In this document: positions 34,814-42,643 of the stretch, one piece after another
Layout of the letters: every line of letters starts with the position of its first letter
How positions within the stretch are numbered: position 1 is the first letter of the stretch
Source of the DNA: Defluviitaleaceae bacterium
GTDB lineage: Bacteria > Bacillota > Clostridia > Lachnospirales > WQUN01
DNA: 64,000 nucleotides
Direction: 5' to 3'
NCBI GenBank assembly: GCA_009780585.1
Contig: WQZS01000004.1
Location: 1 to 64,000 of the forward strand
Position numbers and translations under genes: made by a program
Notes under the pieces: generated by a model
Told to the model about the DNA's origin: nothing
What the model saw: the letters and a program-made list of their open reading frames with translations, nothing else
Databases searched by the model: none

Positions 34814-34999
34814 GTGGGGCGGGAGCGGGCGGAAGTTCCAACGCCGCGCTGAACGCAATCGGGCGATGAACGGCTCCGTCCGCGAAGTGGTTGCATCGGT
34901 TGCAAGCACCCGATGCCAACCACATAACGCGCCCGTTCGCCGTTAATCGTCCGATTGCGTAGGCGCTGCTTATGGAACATCCGCTCGCCCCCGCCCCAC
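34814..34999 (+). repeat. Giant imperfect hairpin with conserved core, copy 2
   Basis: Outer arms GTGGGGCGGG (34814-34823) and CCCGCCCCAC (34990-34999) continue inward through GAAGTTCCA/TGGAACATC and CGCAATCGG/CCGATTGCG. The core reads GGCTCCGTCCGCGAAGTGG, then TTGCATCGG, loop TTGCAAGCA, CCCGATGCCAACCAC, ATAACGCG, GTTCGCCG. It is the reverse-orientation homologue of copy 1, and the stem CGCAATCGG:CCGATTGCG replaces GAAAACGGG:CCCGTTTTC there. It fills most of the 34664-35249 gene-free interval. Confidence 0.85.
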
Positions 35000-35093
35000 T
35001 GGTGTCCGGTGTGTTGGCATCCCGTTTCTTTCTTTTGGTATATCCGGCTCAACTTATCTTGGCGGGCGTTTTTATGTCGGGATTGATACACAC

Positions 35094-35132
35094 GAAAGAA
35101 GCCCCTAACGGTTGATGTTTGGGGCTTCTTTC
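35094..35132. terminator. Intrinsic terminator downstream of the methyltransferase gene
   Basis: GAAAGAAGCCCC (35094-35105) and GGGGCTTCTTTC (35121-35132) form a perfect 12-bp stem. It lies 117 bases after the stop of the minus-strand gene at 35249. Confidence 0.75.
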
Positions 35133-35248
35133 ATTGTCGTGGCTTTATTTTGGGAAGTTTGATCGGAAAAACGAAGTAATTTGTAATATCGCGTCTATAA
35201 CCTATACATTAAGATGCACCTCCATGGGGGTAGCGTATTTAATATTTA

Positions 35249-36049
35249 TTATCTATGGTAAACAGACGCTTTCAAGCTAAACGACATCGGAAACTTATCG
35301 TTGTTATACCCGTAATTCCATAAACCACTCCCTACATTGTCCATTCCACCCGCGTTGAAAAAATTTTCCCTGTATTCATTAAAATATTCAATATGCAAAC
35401 CGGCGGAGGCGAGCGAATTTATAATATCAGAAACAGTAAAAATCCATGAATATGCTTTTACTCCGTCTTTCCACGCGGAAGCATAGCCGCCGATAGAATC
35501 TTCAATATCCGGCTCTTTGCCAAAATAAGGACATTGAATTTCAATAATATTGTCCGATGATTTCTCCCAGTTCATTGCCAAGAAAAAAGGGTGATTGTCA
35601 AATACATAAAAAAAGCCGTTATCTTTAAGAAGATGCCTTATTGTTTTACCCCATTTTATCAAGTCCGGAATCCAACAAACTGACCCTTCCGAAACAAATA
35701 CAACATCATATTTTTCGTCATGTTTTTCTATAAGTTCCAAAATATCTGATTCTATAAAATTCATGTTATCCATGTTTAAATCATTTGCAAGTTTTTTAGC
35801 ATATAAAATATTATCAGGAACTAAATCAACGCCTACCACGCTTGTTGCTCCCATTTTTGCCAGTAAAATAGTATCCGCGCCTGTATTGCATTGCAGATGT
35901 ATTATCTTTTTACCGCTTAAATCTCCAAGTTCATTTTGTATATATTTATTTAATTTATAAGTTCCATCAAGCAGTAATTTCTTAAAGTGGTGATAATGAC
36001 CCTCAGAAATTTGTCCCCATGCGTGTTTATTTGATTCTATCTCTTTCAT
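35249..36049 (-). CDS. Class I SAM-dependent methyltransferase
   Basis: 266 residues. The SAM motif region is KKIIHLQCNTGADTILLAKMGA (motif I with CNTGAD), then VVGVDLVPDNILYAKKLA and FIESDILEL, then YDVVFVSEGSVCWIPDL. The acceptor cannot be told. It is clearly more AT-rich than its surroundings, with codons ending in A or T, as is the next gene upstream, which suggests recent acquisition. Preceded by GGGGG seven bases before ATG. Confidence 0.85.
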   Translation of the reverse strand: MKEIESNKHAWGQISEGHYHHFKKLLLDGTYKLNKYIQNELGDLSGKKIIHLQCNTGADTILLAKMGATSVVGVDLVPDNILYAKKLANDLNMDNMNFIESDILELIEKHDEKYDVVFVSEGSVCWIPDLIKWGKTIRHLLKDNGFFYVFDNHPFFLAMNWEKSSDNIIEIQCPYFGKEPDIEDSIGGYASAWKDGVKAYSWIFTVSDIINSLASAGLHIEYFNEYRENFFNAGGMDNVGSGLWNYGYNNDKFPMSFSLKASVYHR

Positions 36050-36121
36050 TATTTAGCCCCCGCCTAAGATTAAATTTATTCGTTATTTTGTCGAAACATG
36101 AACAACCGTGAAATGTTCATT

Positions 36122-36682
36122 TTACCCATTCATAAGTTTCGTCTTATTTGCGAAATGCATTGTATCCCTTGCCTGCTTTTCCAGTTCCAGCAATCTTTTT
36201 ATACAATCAATATCCGTTTCATTTGGATTGTATACAGCAAAATATTTATTTTGATGACAGACATTTTCAAAATCCTTGCCAAGGATTTTTTCATTATGAC
36301 CCGGAGCTGTGCCGTGGCTGTTGCAACTGCCATACAAAACATTTCTGCAAATTTTTACGTTATCCCAAATATAATTTTGAAGTCCTTCGTTTTTAATTGT
36401 ATCTTCGTACATATTCAAATGATTAAGGCAGGGGCATATATGCTTGTAATGGGAATCAGGGTTTTCAGGCAAACATATCCAAAAAATTATTTTGCTTTTG
36501 TACATTGCTTTCCATCTATTTGCCGAAGCCCATTTAATCGGCATTTTATTGGCGCAAGCGTATACGGCGAAATCAATCATGATTTCCTTCAAGTCACCTT
36601 CAAGGTAATAAGGTATGACATCTTCGATTTTCGGTTTTGTGTGTTTTTGCAAATGTGATTTGTAAAAATTATTTGTGTTCAT
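36122..36682 (-). CDS. Uncharacterised AT-rich protein with several Cys/His
   Basis: 186 residues after GGGGATATAA-ATG. Soluble, with Cys-His clusters (HYKHICPCLNH, ICRNVLYGSCNSHGTAPGH) that could bind metal, and DIDCIKRLLELEKQARDTMHF at the end. No family recognised. It shares the AT-rich composition of the methyltransferase gene 72 bases downstream, so the two probably arrived together. Confidence 0.6.
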   Translation of the reverse strand: MNTNNFYKSHLQKHTKPKIEDVIPYYLEGDLKEIMIDFAVYACANKMPIKWASANRWKAMYKSKIIFWICLPENPDSHYKHICPCLNHLNMYEDTIKNEGLQNYIWDNVKICRNVLYGSCNSHGTAPGHNEKILGKDFENVCHQNKYFAVYNPNETDIDCIKRLLELEKQARDTMHFANKTKLMNG

Positions 36683-36813
36683 TTATATCCCCACAAATAC
36701 AAAATATCAACGATAAATCATAGCATTTTCGTTGTATCAAGGTCAACGTGAAGTCGGGGCAGTTTCCCGTCAAGCAGGGCGGCAGGGCGGGGTATTACAC
36801 AAAAAACAACCCC

Positions 36814-37728
36814 TTACCAATTAATCCGCGTAACCCATTTATCCAATACGCCGTTGTTGTTTTCGCGGAACGTTTGCATCCATTCGTCGTCCGGTTCATA
36901 TAGAGCGCGGACAACGGAATTTTTTAATTCGGGGTTGCGATGGGTTTCCACGATGATATAAGCGGTTGCGGACAAGGGGGTGATTTCGTCCGGCACTTGG
37001 TACGGGGAATATTCCGCGCGGTTAATAACACGGCTCGCTTCATCCATTTGCAAGACCACGATGCGTTCGGGCGGGTGCATGACGGCGATACCAAGCTCAA
37101 CGGAAACGGAAAACGTTTGGGAAACGCCGTTTTCTGTTATCGTCCGGCTTTCCTCCATGCGGAAGGACTGGGTGCGCCCTTCAAATTCCCACGAATCCCG
37201 TGCGGCTGTTACCGACGACCCGCCCTGCCCGATGTATACACGCCCATCCGCTACTTGGTAAACGGGGTTGAACCTAAAAACCGCATCCGCCAGCCGCGGG
37301 CTTACGGTAAGCGTGCCCGACAGGGTTTTACTTATATTGTTATCCGAAATATGCGTGTGCATGGTATCGCTCACGATACCCGGGCCGACTTCGCCGAACG
37401 ATGTCGTCACGGAACCCGTGCCGTACGCGTCCTTGTATTCGTATTCCATCGTCCCTATAAAGAATGGGATGCCGTCGATACCCGGGAAAGTGAAGGGCCC
37501 CGTCCCTTCAAAGACGGCATAGATACGCTCGTTGCCGAAAAAAGCGTCGTGATTTCCTATCGTAACGAAAAAACCCATGAATATGTCCTCAACGGGGCGT
37601 TCCCATCCGTCGTATTCCCTTGCCAGCCGGCACGCGGACAAAGACATTCCGATTACAACCAATGCAACAATGAGCAAACTTCGTCTCAATTTGAAACGAA
37701 GTTGTAAAGCAACGTTTTTATCCTTCAT
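36814..37728 (-). CDS. Lipoprotein of unknown function in the HTH/DUF2975-like operon
   Basis: 304 residues after GGAGGAAG. The signal peptide has a long basic start (ALQLRFKLRR) and a lipobox LSAC at 30-33. The mature part is beta-rich (YKDAYGTGSVTTSFGEVG, TLTVSPRLADAVFRFN, RTITENGVSQTFSVSVELG), unrecognised. The basic stretch is encoded by a 27-nt palindromic repeat. It overlaps the HTH gene by 11 bases, so its expression should follow that regulator. Confidence 0.75.
   Translation of the reverse strand: MKDKNVALQLRFKLRRSLLIVALVVIGMSLSACRLAREYDGWERPVEDIFMGFFVTIGNHDAFFGNERIYAVFEGTGPFTFPGIDGIPFFIGTMEYEYKDAYGTGSVTTSFGEVGPGIVSDTMHTHISDNNISKTLSGTLTVSPRLADAVFRFNPVYQVADGRVYIGQGGSSVTAARDSWEFEGRTQSFRMEESRTITENGVSQTFSVSVELGIAVMHPPERIVVLQMDEASRVINRAEYSPYQVPDEITPLSATAYIIVETHRNPELKNSVVRALYEPDDEWMQTFRENNNGVLDKWVTRINW
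37677..37703. repeat. 27-nt palindromic repeat, copy 4 (inside a CDS)
   Basis: AACTTCGTCTC, five central bases and GAAACGAAGTT, one mismatch in the arms, total 27 nt. It encodes the basic n-region (about LQLRFKLRR) of the lipoprotein signal peptide. Confidence 0.85.
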
Positions 37729-37957
37729 GCGTATCTTCCTCCGTCATTTCCATTTCCCCGTCAAACCGCAGGATATCCCCCACTTCGCACCGCAAATACC
37801 CGCAAATCCGGTTGAGCGTACCGAAGCGCACCCCCCGCGCCTTGCCGCTGCGCAGGATGGACAGGTTGGCTTCGGTGATGCCGATGAGCGCGCACAGCTC
37901 CTTCGAGGTCATTTGCCGCGCTTTCAACGCTTCGTCCAAATATACCCGTATCGCCAT
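37718..37957 (-). CDS. Small XRE/Cro-type HTH regulator (YozG-like)
   Basis: 79 residues. MAIRVYLDEALKARQMTSKEL, then the helix-turn-helix LCALIGITEANLSILRSGKA and FGTLNRICGYLRCEVGDIL, match the short HTH family found beside DUF2975 membrane proteins. Its ATG shares one base with the stop of the membrane protein gene. The palindromic operator over the operon promoter (38827-38880) is its likely target. Confidence 0.88.
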   Translation of the reverse strand: MAIRVYLDEALKARQMTSKELCALIGITEANLSILRSGKARGVRFGTLNRICGYLRCEVGDILRFDGEMEMTEEDTHEG

Positions 37958-38814
37958 TATACGAAGCCCTCGTTTTCGTCCTTCAGCGCCTTCCCCTGCG
38001 CGGTGTAACGGGCGAAAAGTAACGCGCCCAACACGAATAAAATGGGTACCAACGGGAAGCTGATTTCGATATGGACATCGCTCAACCGCCCGGCGAACAG
38101 GAGCTGCCCGATATTGAAGGCCGTAACCGACAATACCGTGGCGGCCAGCGTTACGGCGCACACGCGCGACATTCCCCGCGCGGTACGAACGCTCCCTTCG
38201 CCGTAATGGTCCTCCCGTAAAGCCGTTAATAAACGCAGCGCGGCGCGGATCACCCAAATATTCAATACGTTCGGAAGTATAGCCGTTAAATACCGAAGCA
38301 CCGAGAAAGCGGTGTCCATATCCGATTGGGCGCGTCCCGCCGCCGTAAACATATCCGTTAAACGTAAGACAACCGCAATGCCGAACGCCGCCCCCAACGC
38401 ATACAACAAAATCCGCAAATACCGCATCATCGTTCCTTCCCCCGCCGCGAATACCCGCCGCACGAAGCGTATCAGCCCATATGCCAACACCACCGACCAC
38501 ACCGCACCGCCCATCAGCATATGACCCATCGCGGGCGGAATCATACGCAGGTTGCCGCCCATCGCGCCGGGGTTAACCATGTAATACATCACCGCAAACA
38601 ACAGGATAGCCAACACGACAAGCAACAGGTCTTCGGGGTAAGACCCCCGCTTCCGGGCGAGGGCCGCGAGTATGATGAAAGGAAAAAGACCGATCATCAA
38701 GTAAATCACCCACGCGACCACATTCCCCGCGCCGCCGGAAAAGGACAGCCACCGCAACCCTTCCCCCACGGGAGCAAAGGGAAACGCAAAAATCCGTAAT
38801 AATAAATCTGACAT
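37957..38814 (-). CDS. DUF2975-like multi-pass membrane protein (YoaS-like)
   Basis: 285 residues with about eight hydrophobic helices in two groups (about 30-135 and 140-275). It pairs with the downstream HTH gene as in the yoaS-yozG arrangement of Bacillus, which is the main reason for the family call; the sequence (VLRYLTAILPNVLNIWVIRAALRLL, ISFPLVPILFVLGALLFA) fits. It is longer than typical DUF2975 members (about 160) and may contain an extra N-terminal membrane half. First gene of the operon. Confidence 0.65.
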   Translation of the reverse strand: MSDLLLRIFAFPFAPVGEGLRWLSFSGGAGNVVAWVIYLMIGLFPFIILAALARKRGSYPEDLLLVVLAILLFAVMYYMVNPGAMGGNLRMIPPAMGHMLMGGAVWSVVLAYGLIRFVRRVFAAGEGTMMRYLRILLYALGAAFGIAVVLRLTDMFTAAGRAQSDMDTAFSVLRYLTAILPNVLNIWVIRAALRLLTALREDHYGEGSVRTARGMSRVCAVTLAATVLSVTAFNIGQLLFAGRLSDVHIEISFPLVPILFVLGALLFARYTAQGKALKDENEGFV

Positions 38815-38826
38815 TACTACCTCCCG

Positions 38827-38880
38827 TTATCGTTAAACGATAATTTTCCCCACGATATCTTATGTATTATCGTTTGTCAA
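38827..38880 (-). promoter_or_regulatory. Promoter with palindromic operator for the HTH operon
   Basis: On the minus strand TTGACA (38875-38880), 17 bases, TATCGT (38852-38857). A near-perfect 17-base palindrome TTATCGTTAAACGATAA at 38827-38843 lies just downstream, and the spacer holds another half site ACGATAAT, suiting autoregulation. Confidence 0.75.
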
Positions 38881-38985
38881 TAATCGAATCCCCATTCCTG
38901 TCATACATTCGACACATTTTCATGCGACAATCGCGTTCAGTTGGTATACTGTCCCTGCGATATTTATTATTTAAGGAGGTTTCAT

Positions 38986-40518
38986 ATGAAAACCATCCGC
39001 TTTAACCAATTGGGCTACCGCCCCGGCGACGTTAAGAAAGCGACGCTGCCCGAAAAAGCCGAAGCCTTTCGTATCCTGCGTACGGGGGATAACTCCGCCG
39101 CCTACGAAGGCACCGCCGCCCCCGCCATCCACGACGCGCCTTCCGGTGAAACCGTTCGCGTGGCGGATTTCTCCGCGCTGACGGAGGAGGGGACGTTCGT
39201 CCTCCATGCCGCCGACGCGCAGTCCTATCCCGTTTATATCAATGCCAACCCCTACAACGGCTTGCGCAAGGCGTTGCTCGACTTCTTCCATTACCAAAAA
39301 TGCGGCGTGGACCTTGCGTGCGGCCTTTGGTCGCACCCCGCTTGCCATACCTCGCTTGCCACGGTTTACGGCACGGAAATGAAAAAGGACGTTTCCGGCG
39401 GCTGGCACGACGCGGGCGATTACGGGCGGTACGTCGTACCCGCGGCGAAGGCCGTAGCCGACTTGCTCCTTGCCCACGAATTCGCGCCCAATAAGGACGC
39501 GGATTTGCTTGATGCCGTGTGGTTCGAACTGGAATGGATGCTCAAGATGCAGGACGAAGCCACGGGGGGCGTTTACCACAAGGTAAGCTGCCACCATTTC
39601 GACGCGCTGGACGAAATGCCCCACGACGAATTAAACGAGCTTGTATTATGCCCGATCACGTCAACGGCTACCGCTACATTCGCCGCGAGTATGGCGATGG
39701 CCGCGCGTTTCTACCCCGATAAAAAAGGACAATTGTTAGCCGCCGCGCAAAAGGCATGGGACTGGCTCACCGCCAACCCCGACGCGCCCATGTTTAAAAA
39801 TCCCGAAGGCGTGTTCACGGGGGGGTACGGCGACCGCAGCGACAAGGACGAACGTTTTTGGGCGGCGTGCGAATTATTCGCGGCTACGGGAAACGAAACC
39901 TTCCACGAATATATCAAAGAAGGCGAAATCCATACCGGCTTGGGCTGGAACCAAGTGGGCACGTACGGCATTATTGCCTACCTCTACCACGCCAAGGACA
40001 AGGACAACGCCGAACTCACCGACCTTATGAAGGACGCGCTCCATACCGTGTGCCGCCAAATCATGAACCCCTATAAAAACGACCCCTACGGCGTATCGCT
40101 GGGGGACGCGTACAATTGGGGCAGCAACATGACCGTGGGCAACAACGCTATGACATTATTGCTCGCGCGCCCCTTCTTCCCGCAGAAAGCCGCCGATTTT
40201 ACCCAAGCCGCGCTCGACCATTTGCATTACCTGCTGGGGCGCAACCCCGTTTCGTACAGCTATATCACGGGCTTCGGCGCGAATCCCGCGCTGTATCCGC
40301 ACCACCGCCCTTCCGTGGCGAAGGGCCAAGCCGTACCGGGCATGGTCGTAGGCGGGCCGAACAAATTCACCCAACAGGACCCCGCGCTCAAGGAGCATTG
40401 CACGGGCTTCCCACCGTCAAAATGCTACGTGGACCACAAGGACAGCTATTCGGGCAACGAAATCACGATCTACTGGAACTCGCCGGTCTATTTTATGGCG
40501 GCGGTTTTGGACATATAA
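38986..40518 (+). CDS. Cytoplasmic glycoside hydrolase family 9 enzyme
   Basis: 510 residues from ATG 38986, which follows AAGGAGG; the longer frame from 38941 lacks a site. An N-terminal Ig-like domain (IRFNQLGYRPGDVKKA, 1-85) leads into the GH9 barrel with SGGWHDAGDYGRYV (catalytic Asp pair), LLGRNPVSYSYITGFG and, at the end, SGNEITIYWNSP containing the presumed acid Glu. There is no signal peptide, so it would act on imported oligosaccharides such as cellodextrins or chito-oligomers rather than on polymer. Confidence 0.88.
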   Translation: MKTIRFNQLGYRPGDVKKATLPEKAEAFRILRTGDNSAAYEGTAAPAIHDAPSGETVRVADFSALTEEGTFVLHAADAQSYPVYINANPYNGLRKALLDFFHYQKCGVDLACGLWSHPACHTSLATVYGTEMKKDVSGGWHDAGDYGRYVVPAAKAVADLLLAHEFAPNKDADLLDAVWFELEWMLKMQDEATGGVYHKVSCHHFDALDEMPHDELNELVLCPITSTATATFAASMAMAARFYPDKKGQLLAAAQKAWDWLTANPDAPMFKNPEGVFTGGYGDRSDKDERFWAACELFAATGNETFHEYIKEGEIHTGLGWNQVGTYGIIAYLYHAKDKDNAELTDLMKDALHTVCRQIMNPYKNDPYGVSLGDAYNWGSNMTVGNNAMTLLLARPFFPQKAADFTQAALDHLHYLLGRNPVSYSYITGFGANPALYPHHRPSVAKGQAVPGMVVGGPNKFTQQDPALKEHCTGFPPSKCYVDHKDSYSGNEITIYWNSPVYFMAAVLDI

Positions 40519-40530
40519 GGAGGCAACCCC

Positions 40531-40818
40531 ATGCAAGTAAACATTGGATTTAACGCCGTGGAATGGAGCGAGGCCATTGATTGGGTGGTGCGTTTGCTGC
40601 CCATCCTCATCCCCATCATACTCGTGCAATTGATCCTGGTATTGACCGCGGTCGTCAGCCTTGCGCGCAAACCCAACCCTTGGAACGAAAAGATTTTATG
40701 GCTTGTGCTCGTCCTGGCGGTCAACACGATCGGGCCGATCATATACTTCGCCGTCGGCGCAAACTTCCTCAACCAAAAACACGCCGAACGGGAGGACGGG
40801 GAAGATGAGCAACGATAA
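40531..40818 (+). CDS. PLDc_N domain membrane protein (YxlE-like)
   Basis: 95 residues after AGGAGG. Two helices (LLPILIPIILVQLILVLTAVVSL and ILWLVLVLAVNTIGPIIYFAVG), with the PLDc_N features RKPNPWNEKILW and NTIGPIIYF. In Bacillus yxlE precedes the yxlF-yxlG ABC genes; the same order occurs here, overlapping the ATPase gene by 14 bases. Confidence 0.8.
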   Translation: MQVNIGFNAVEWSEAIDWVVRLLPILIPIILVQLILVLTAVVSLARKPNPWNEKILWLVLVLAVNTIGPIIYFAVGANFLNQKHAEREDGEDEQR

Positions 40819-41821
40819 CATACCTGCCGTGGCGGCGCGCAACCTCACTAAGCGGTACGGGACATCCCGCGCGAAGAACGGCGCCCTTGCCGTGGACGGG
40901 ATTGACATCACCGTCCCCGCGGGCTGTTGCTGCGGCTTCCTGGGTAAAAACGGCGCGGGCAAGACCACGACGATTAAGATGCTCGTCGGCCTAAAAAAAC
41001 CCACCGCGGGCGAAATCTCGATCATGGGCGCGCCGCAAGTATTCGGCGGGCGCAAGCAACTGCCGTTCGGGTATCTGCCCGATGTGCCTACCTTTTACCC
41101 CTACATGACGGGGGCGGAGTTTCTCACCTTTTGCGCGAAGCTGTGCGGCGTCCCCGCGGGCAAGCGTCCCGCCCTTGTGAAGGAACTGCTTGACCGCGTC
41201 GGCTTGGGCAAGGCGCGGGGCGCGATCGCGGGCTATTCCCGCGGGATGAAGCAGCGGCTGGGCATCGCCCAAGCGCTGGTTAACGACCCGAAGGTCATCT
41301 TCATGGACGAACCCATTTCCGCGCTGGACCCCATAGGCCGCCGCGACGTGGCCGATATTATTCGCGGCCTTAAAGCGGGCGGCGACTGCTCGATTATCTT
41401 CTCCACCCACATCCTCAACGACGTGGAGGAAATCTGCGACTACGTACTCATCATAGAAAAGGGCAGGATCATGGCGCAGGATTATCTGACCCACCTTAAA
41501 TTGAAATACAGGCGCAACAAAGCGGAAATACGCTTCTACGAAGCGGAAGCGGCGCAAAGGTTCAAACAAGCGGCGGAAGCCGAAAATACGGAAATCCTGT
41601 TGGAAGCGGCAAGCCCCCTGTCCTTCGAAGCGCGTCTAAAAGGCGATACGGCGGAAAGTGAAGAAGCCTTTGTCCGCGCGGCCTCGCACCTGAGCCGCGG
41701 TATTAACGCCCTGCTGGGTAAGCACGAACTGCCTATCGAAAGCTATACCGCGCACAACCCCGCCTTGGAAGAAATCTTCTACGCCGCCATTAACCCAACC
41801 CCCGAAGGAGGCGCGCTATGA
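40805..41821 (+). CDS. ABC transporter ATP-binding protein (YxlF-like)
   Basis: 338 residues from ATG 40805. Walker A GFLGKNGAGKTTTIKML, Q-loop region FGYLPDVPTF, signature YSRGMKQRLGIAQALV, Walker B KVIFMDEPISALDP and switch His in IFSTHIL. The C-terminal 110 residues are an accessory domain seen in exporter ATPases. Forms an exporter or membrane-remodelling pair with the permease at 41818 (ATGA overlap). Confidence 0.93.
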   Translation: MSNDNIPAVAARNLTKRYGTSRAKNGALAVDGIDITVPAGCCCGFLGKNGAGKTTTIKMLVGLKKPTAGEISIMGAPQVFGGRKQLPFGYLPDVPTFYPYMTGAEFLTFCAKLCGVPAGKRPALVKELLDRVGLGKARGAIAGYSRGMKQRLGIAQALVNDPKVIFMDEPISALDPIGRRDVADIIRGLKAGGDCSIIFSTHILNDVEEICDYVLIIEKGRIMAQDYLTHLKLKYRRNKAEIRFYEAEAAQRFKQAAEAENTEILLEAASPLSFEARLKGDTAESEEAFVRAASHLSRGINALLGKHELPIESYTAHNPALEEIFYAAINPTPEGGAL

Positions 41822-42594
41822 ACCGCTACCTCGTCTTCCTGGAAAAGGAAATAACCGAAAATATCCGCACCAAAAAATTATTGGTACTGGCTTGCGTGTT
41901 CCTGTTCTTCGGACTTACCAGTCCGTTGTTGGCGCGGTATATGGCGGAATTATTCGAATTCCTTATGCCCGCCGCCGAAGCTGAGCTATTCATGATGTTC
42001 ATGCCCGCGGCCGTGTGGCCGGACAGCTACACCCAGTTCTATTCGAATATCTCGCAAACGGGCGCGATCGTGATTATCTTCATGTTCATGGGCTTGGTAC
42101 TGCGTGAGAAACGCAGCGGCACCGCTGACCTCGTGTTTTGCAAGGGGGTTTCCCCCGCGCCGTTTATCCTGGCGAAGTTTACCGTTTCCGCTGTGGTATC
42201 GCTTTTATGCCTGGCGGTTGCGATCCTGATCAACTACGGTTATACGGTCTTCCTCTTCGAGGAAGGCGGGCAAATCGGCTATGTACTGGCTGGCGCGGCG
42301 GCGTACGGCGTGTTCCTTACAATGCTTATTTCATGGGTGGTGCTTGCCTCAACCCTCGCCAAAAGCACAGCCGGCAGCGCGGCGATGGGGTTCCTCGGTT
42401 TTATCGGTATCCTTACCGTCGGCGCGCTCCCGCGGGTCGGGCGGTTCCTTCCTACCGAGTTGATGACGAACAACGTTTCCGTCACGCTCGGTAATTTCTA
42501 CCCCGACTTCGCCGCGCATTTGTTCATAGCGGCGGGGATGGCCGCGGTGTTCCTCGGGCTGGCGATAATCATATTGAAAAAACAGGAATTATAG
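41818..42594 (+). CDS. ABC transporter permease (ABC-2 type, YxlG-like)
   Basis: 258 residues with about six helices: a conserved start (NRYLVFLEKEITENIRTKKLLVLA), then membrane pairs including GAIVIIFMFMGLVLREKRSGTADL and VSLLCLAVAILINYGYTVFLF. Coupled to the ATPase gene. Substrate unknown. Confidence 0.87.
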   Translation: MNRYLVFLEKEITENIRTKKLLVLACVFLFFGLTSPLLARYMAELFEFLMPAAEAELFMMFMPAAVWPDSYTQFYSNISQTGAIVIIFMFMGLVLREKRSGTADLVFCKGVSPAPFILAKFTVSAVVSLLCLAVAILINYGYTVFLFEEGGQIGYVLAGAAAYGVFLTMLISWVVLASTLAKSTAGSAAMGFLGFIGILTVGALPRVGRFLPTELMTNNVSVTLGNFYPDFAAHLFIAAGMAAVFLGLAIIILKKQEL

Positions 42595-42643
42595 GAATCG
42601 AATAAAGACCCCCACACCCCATTCCCGAAAAGGAGTTGCTTGT

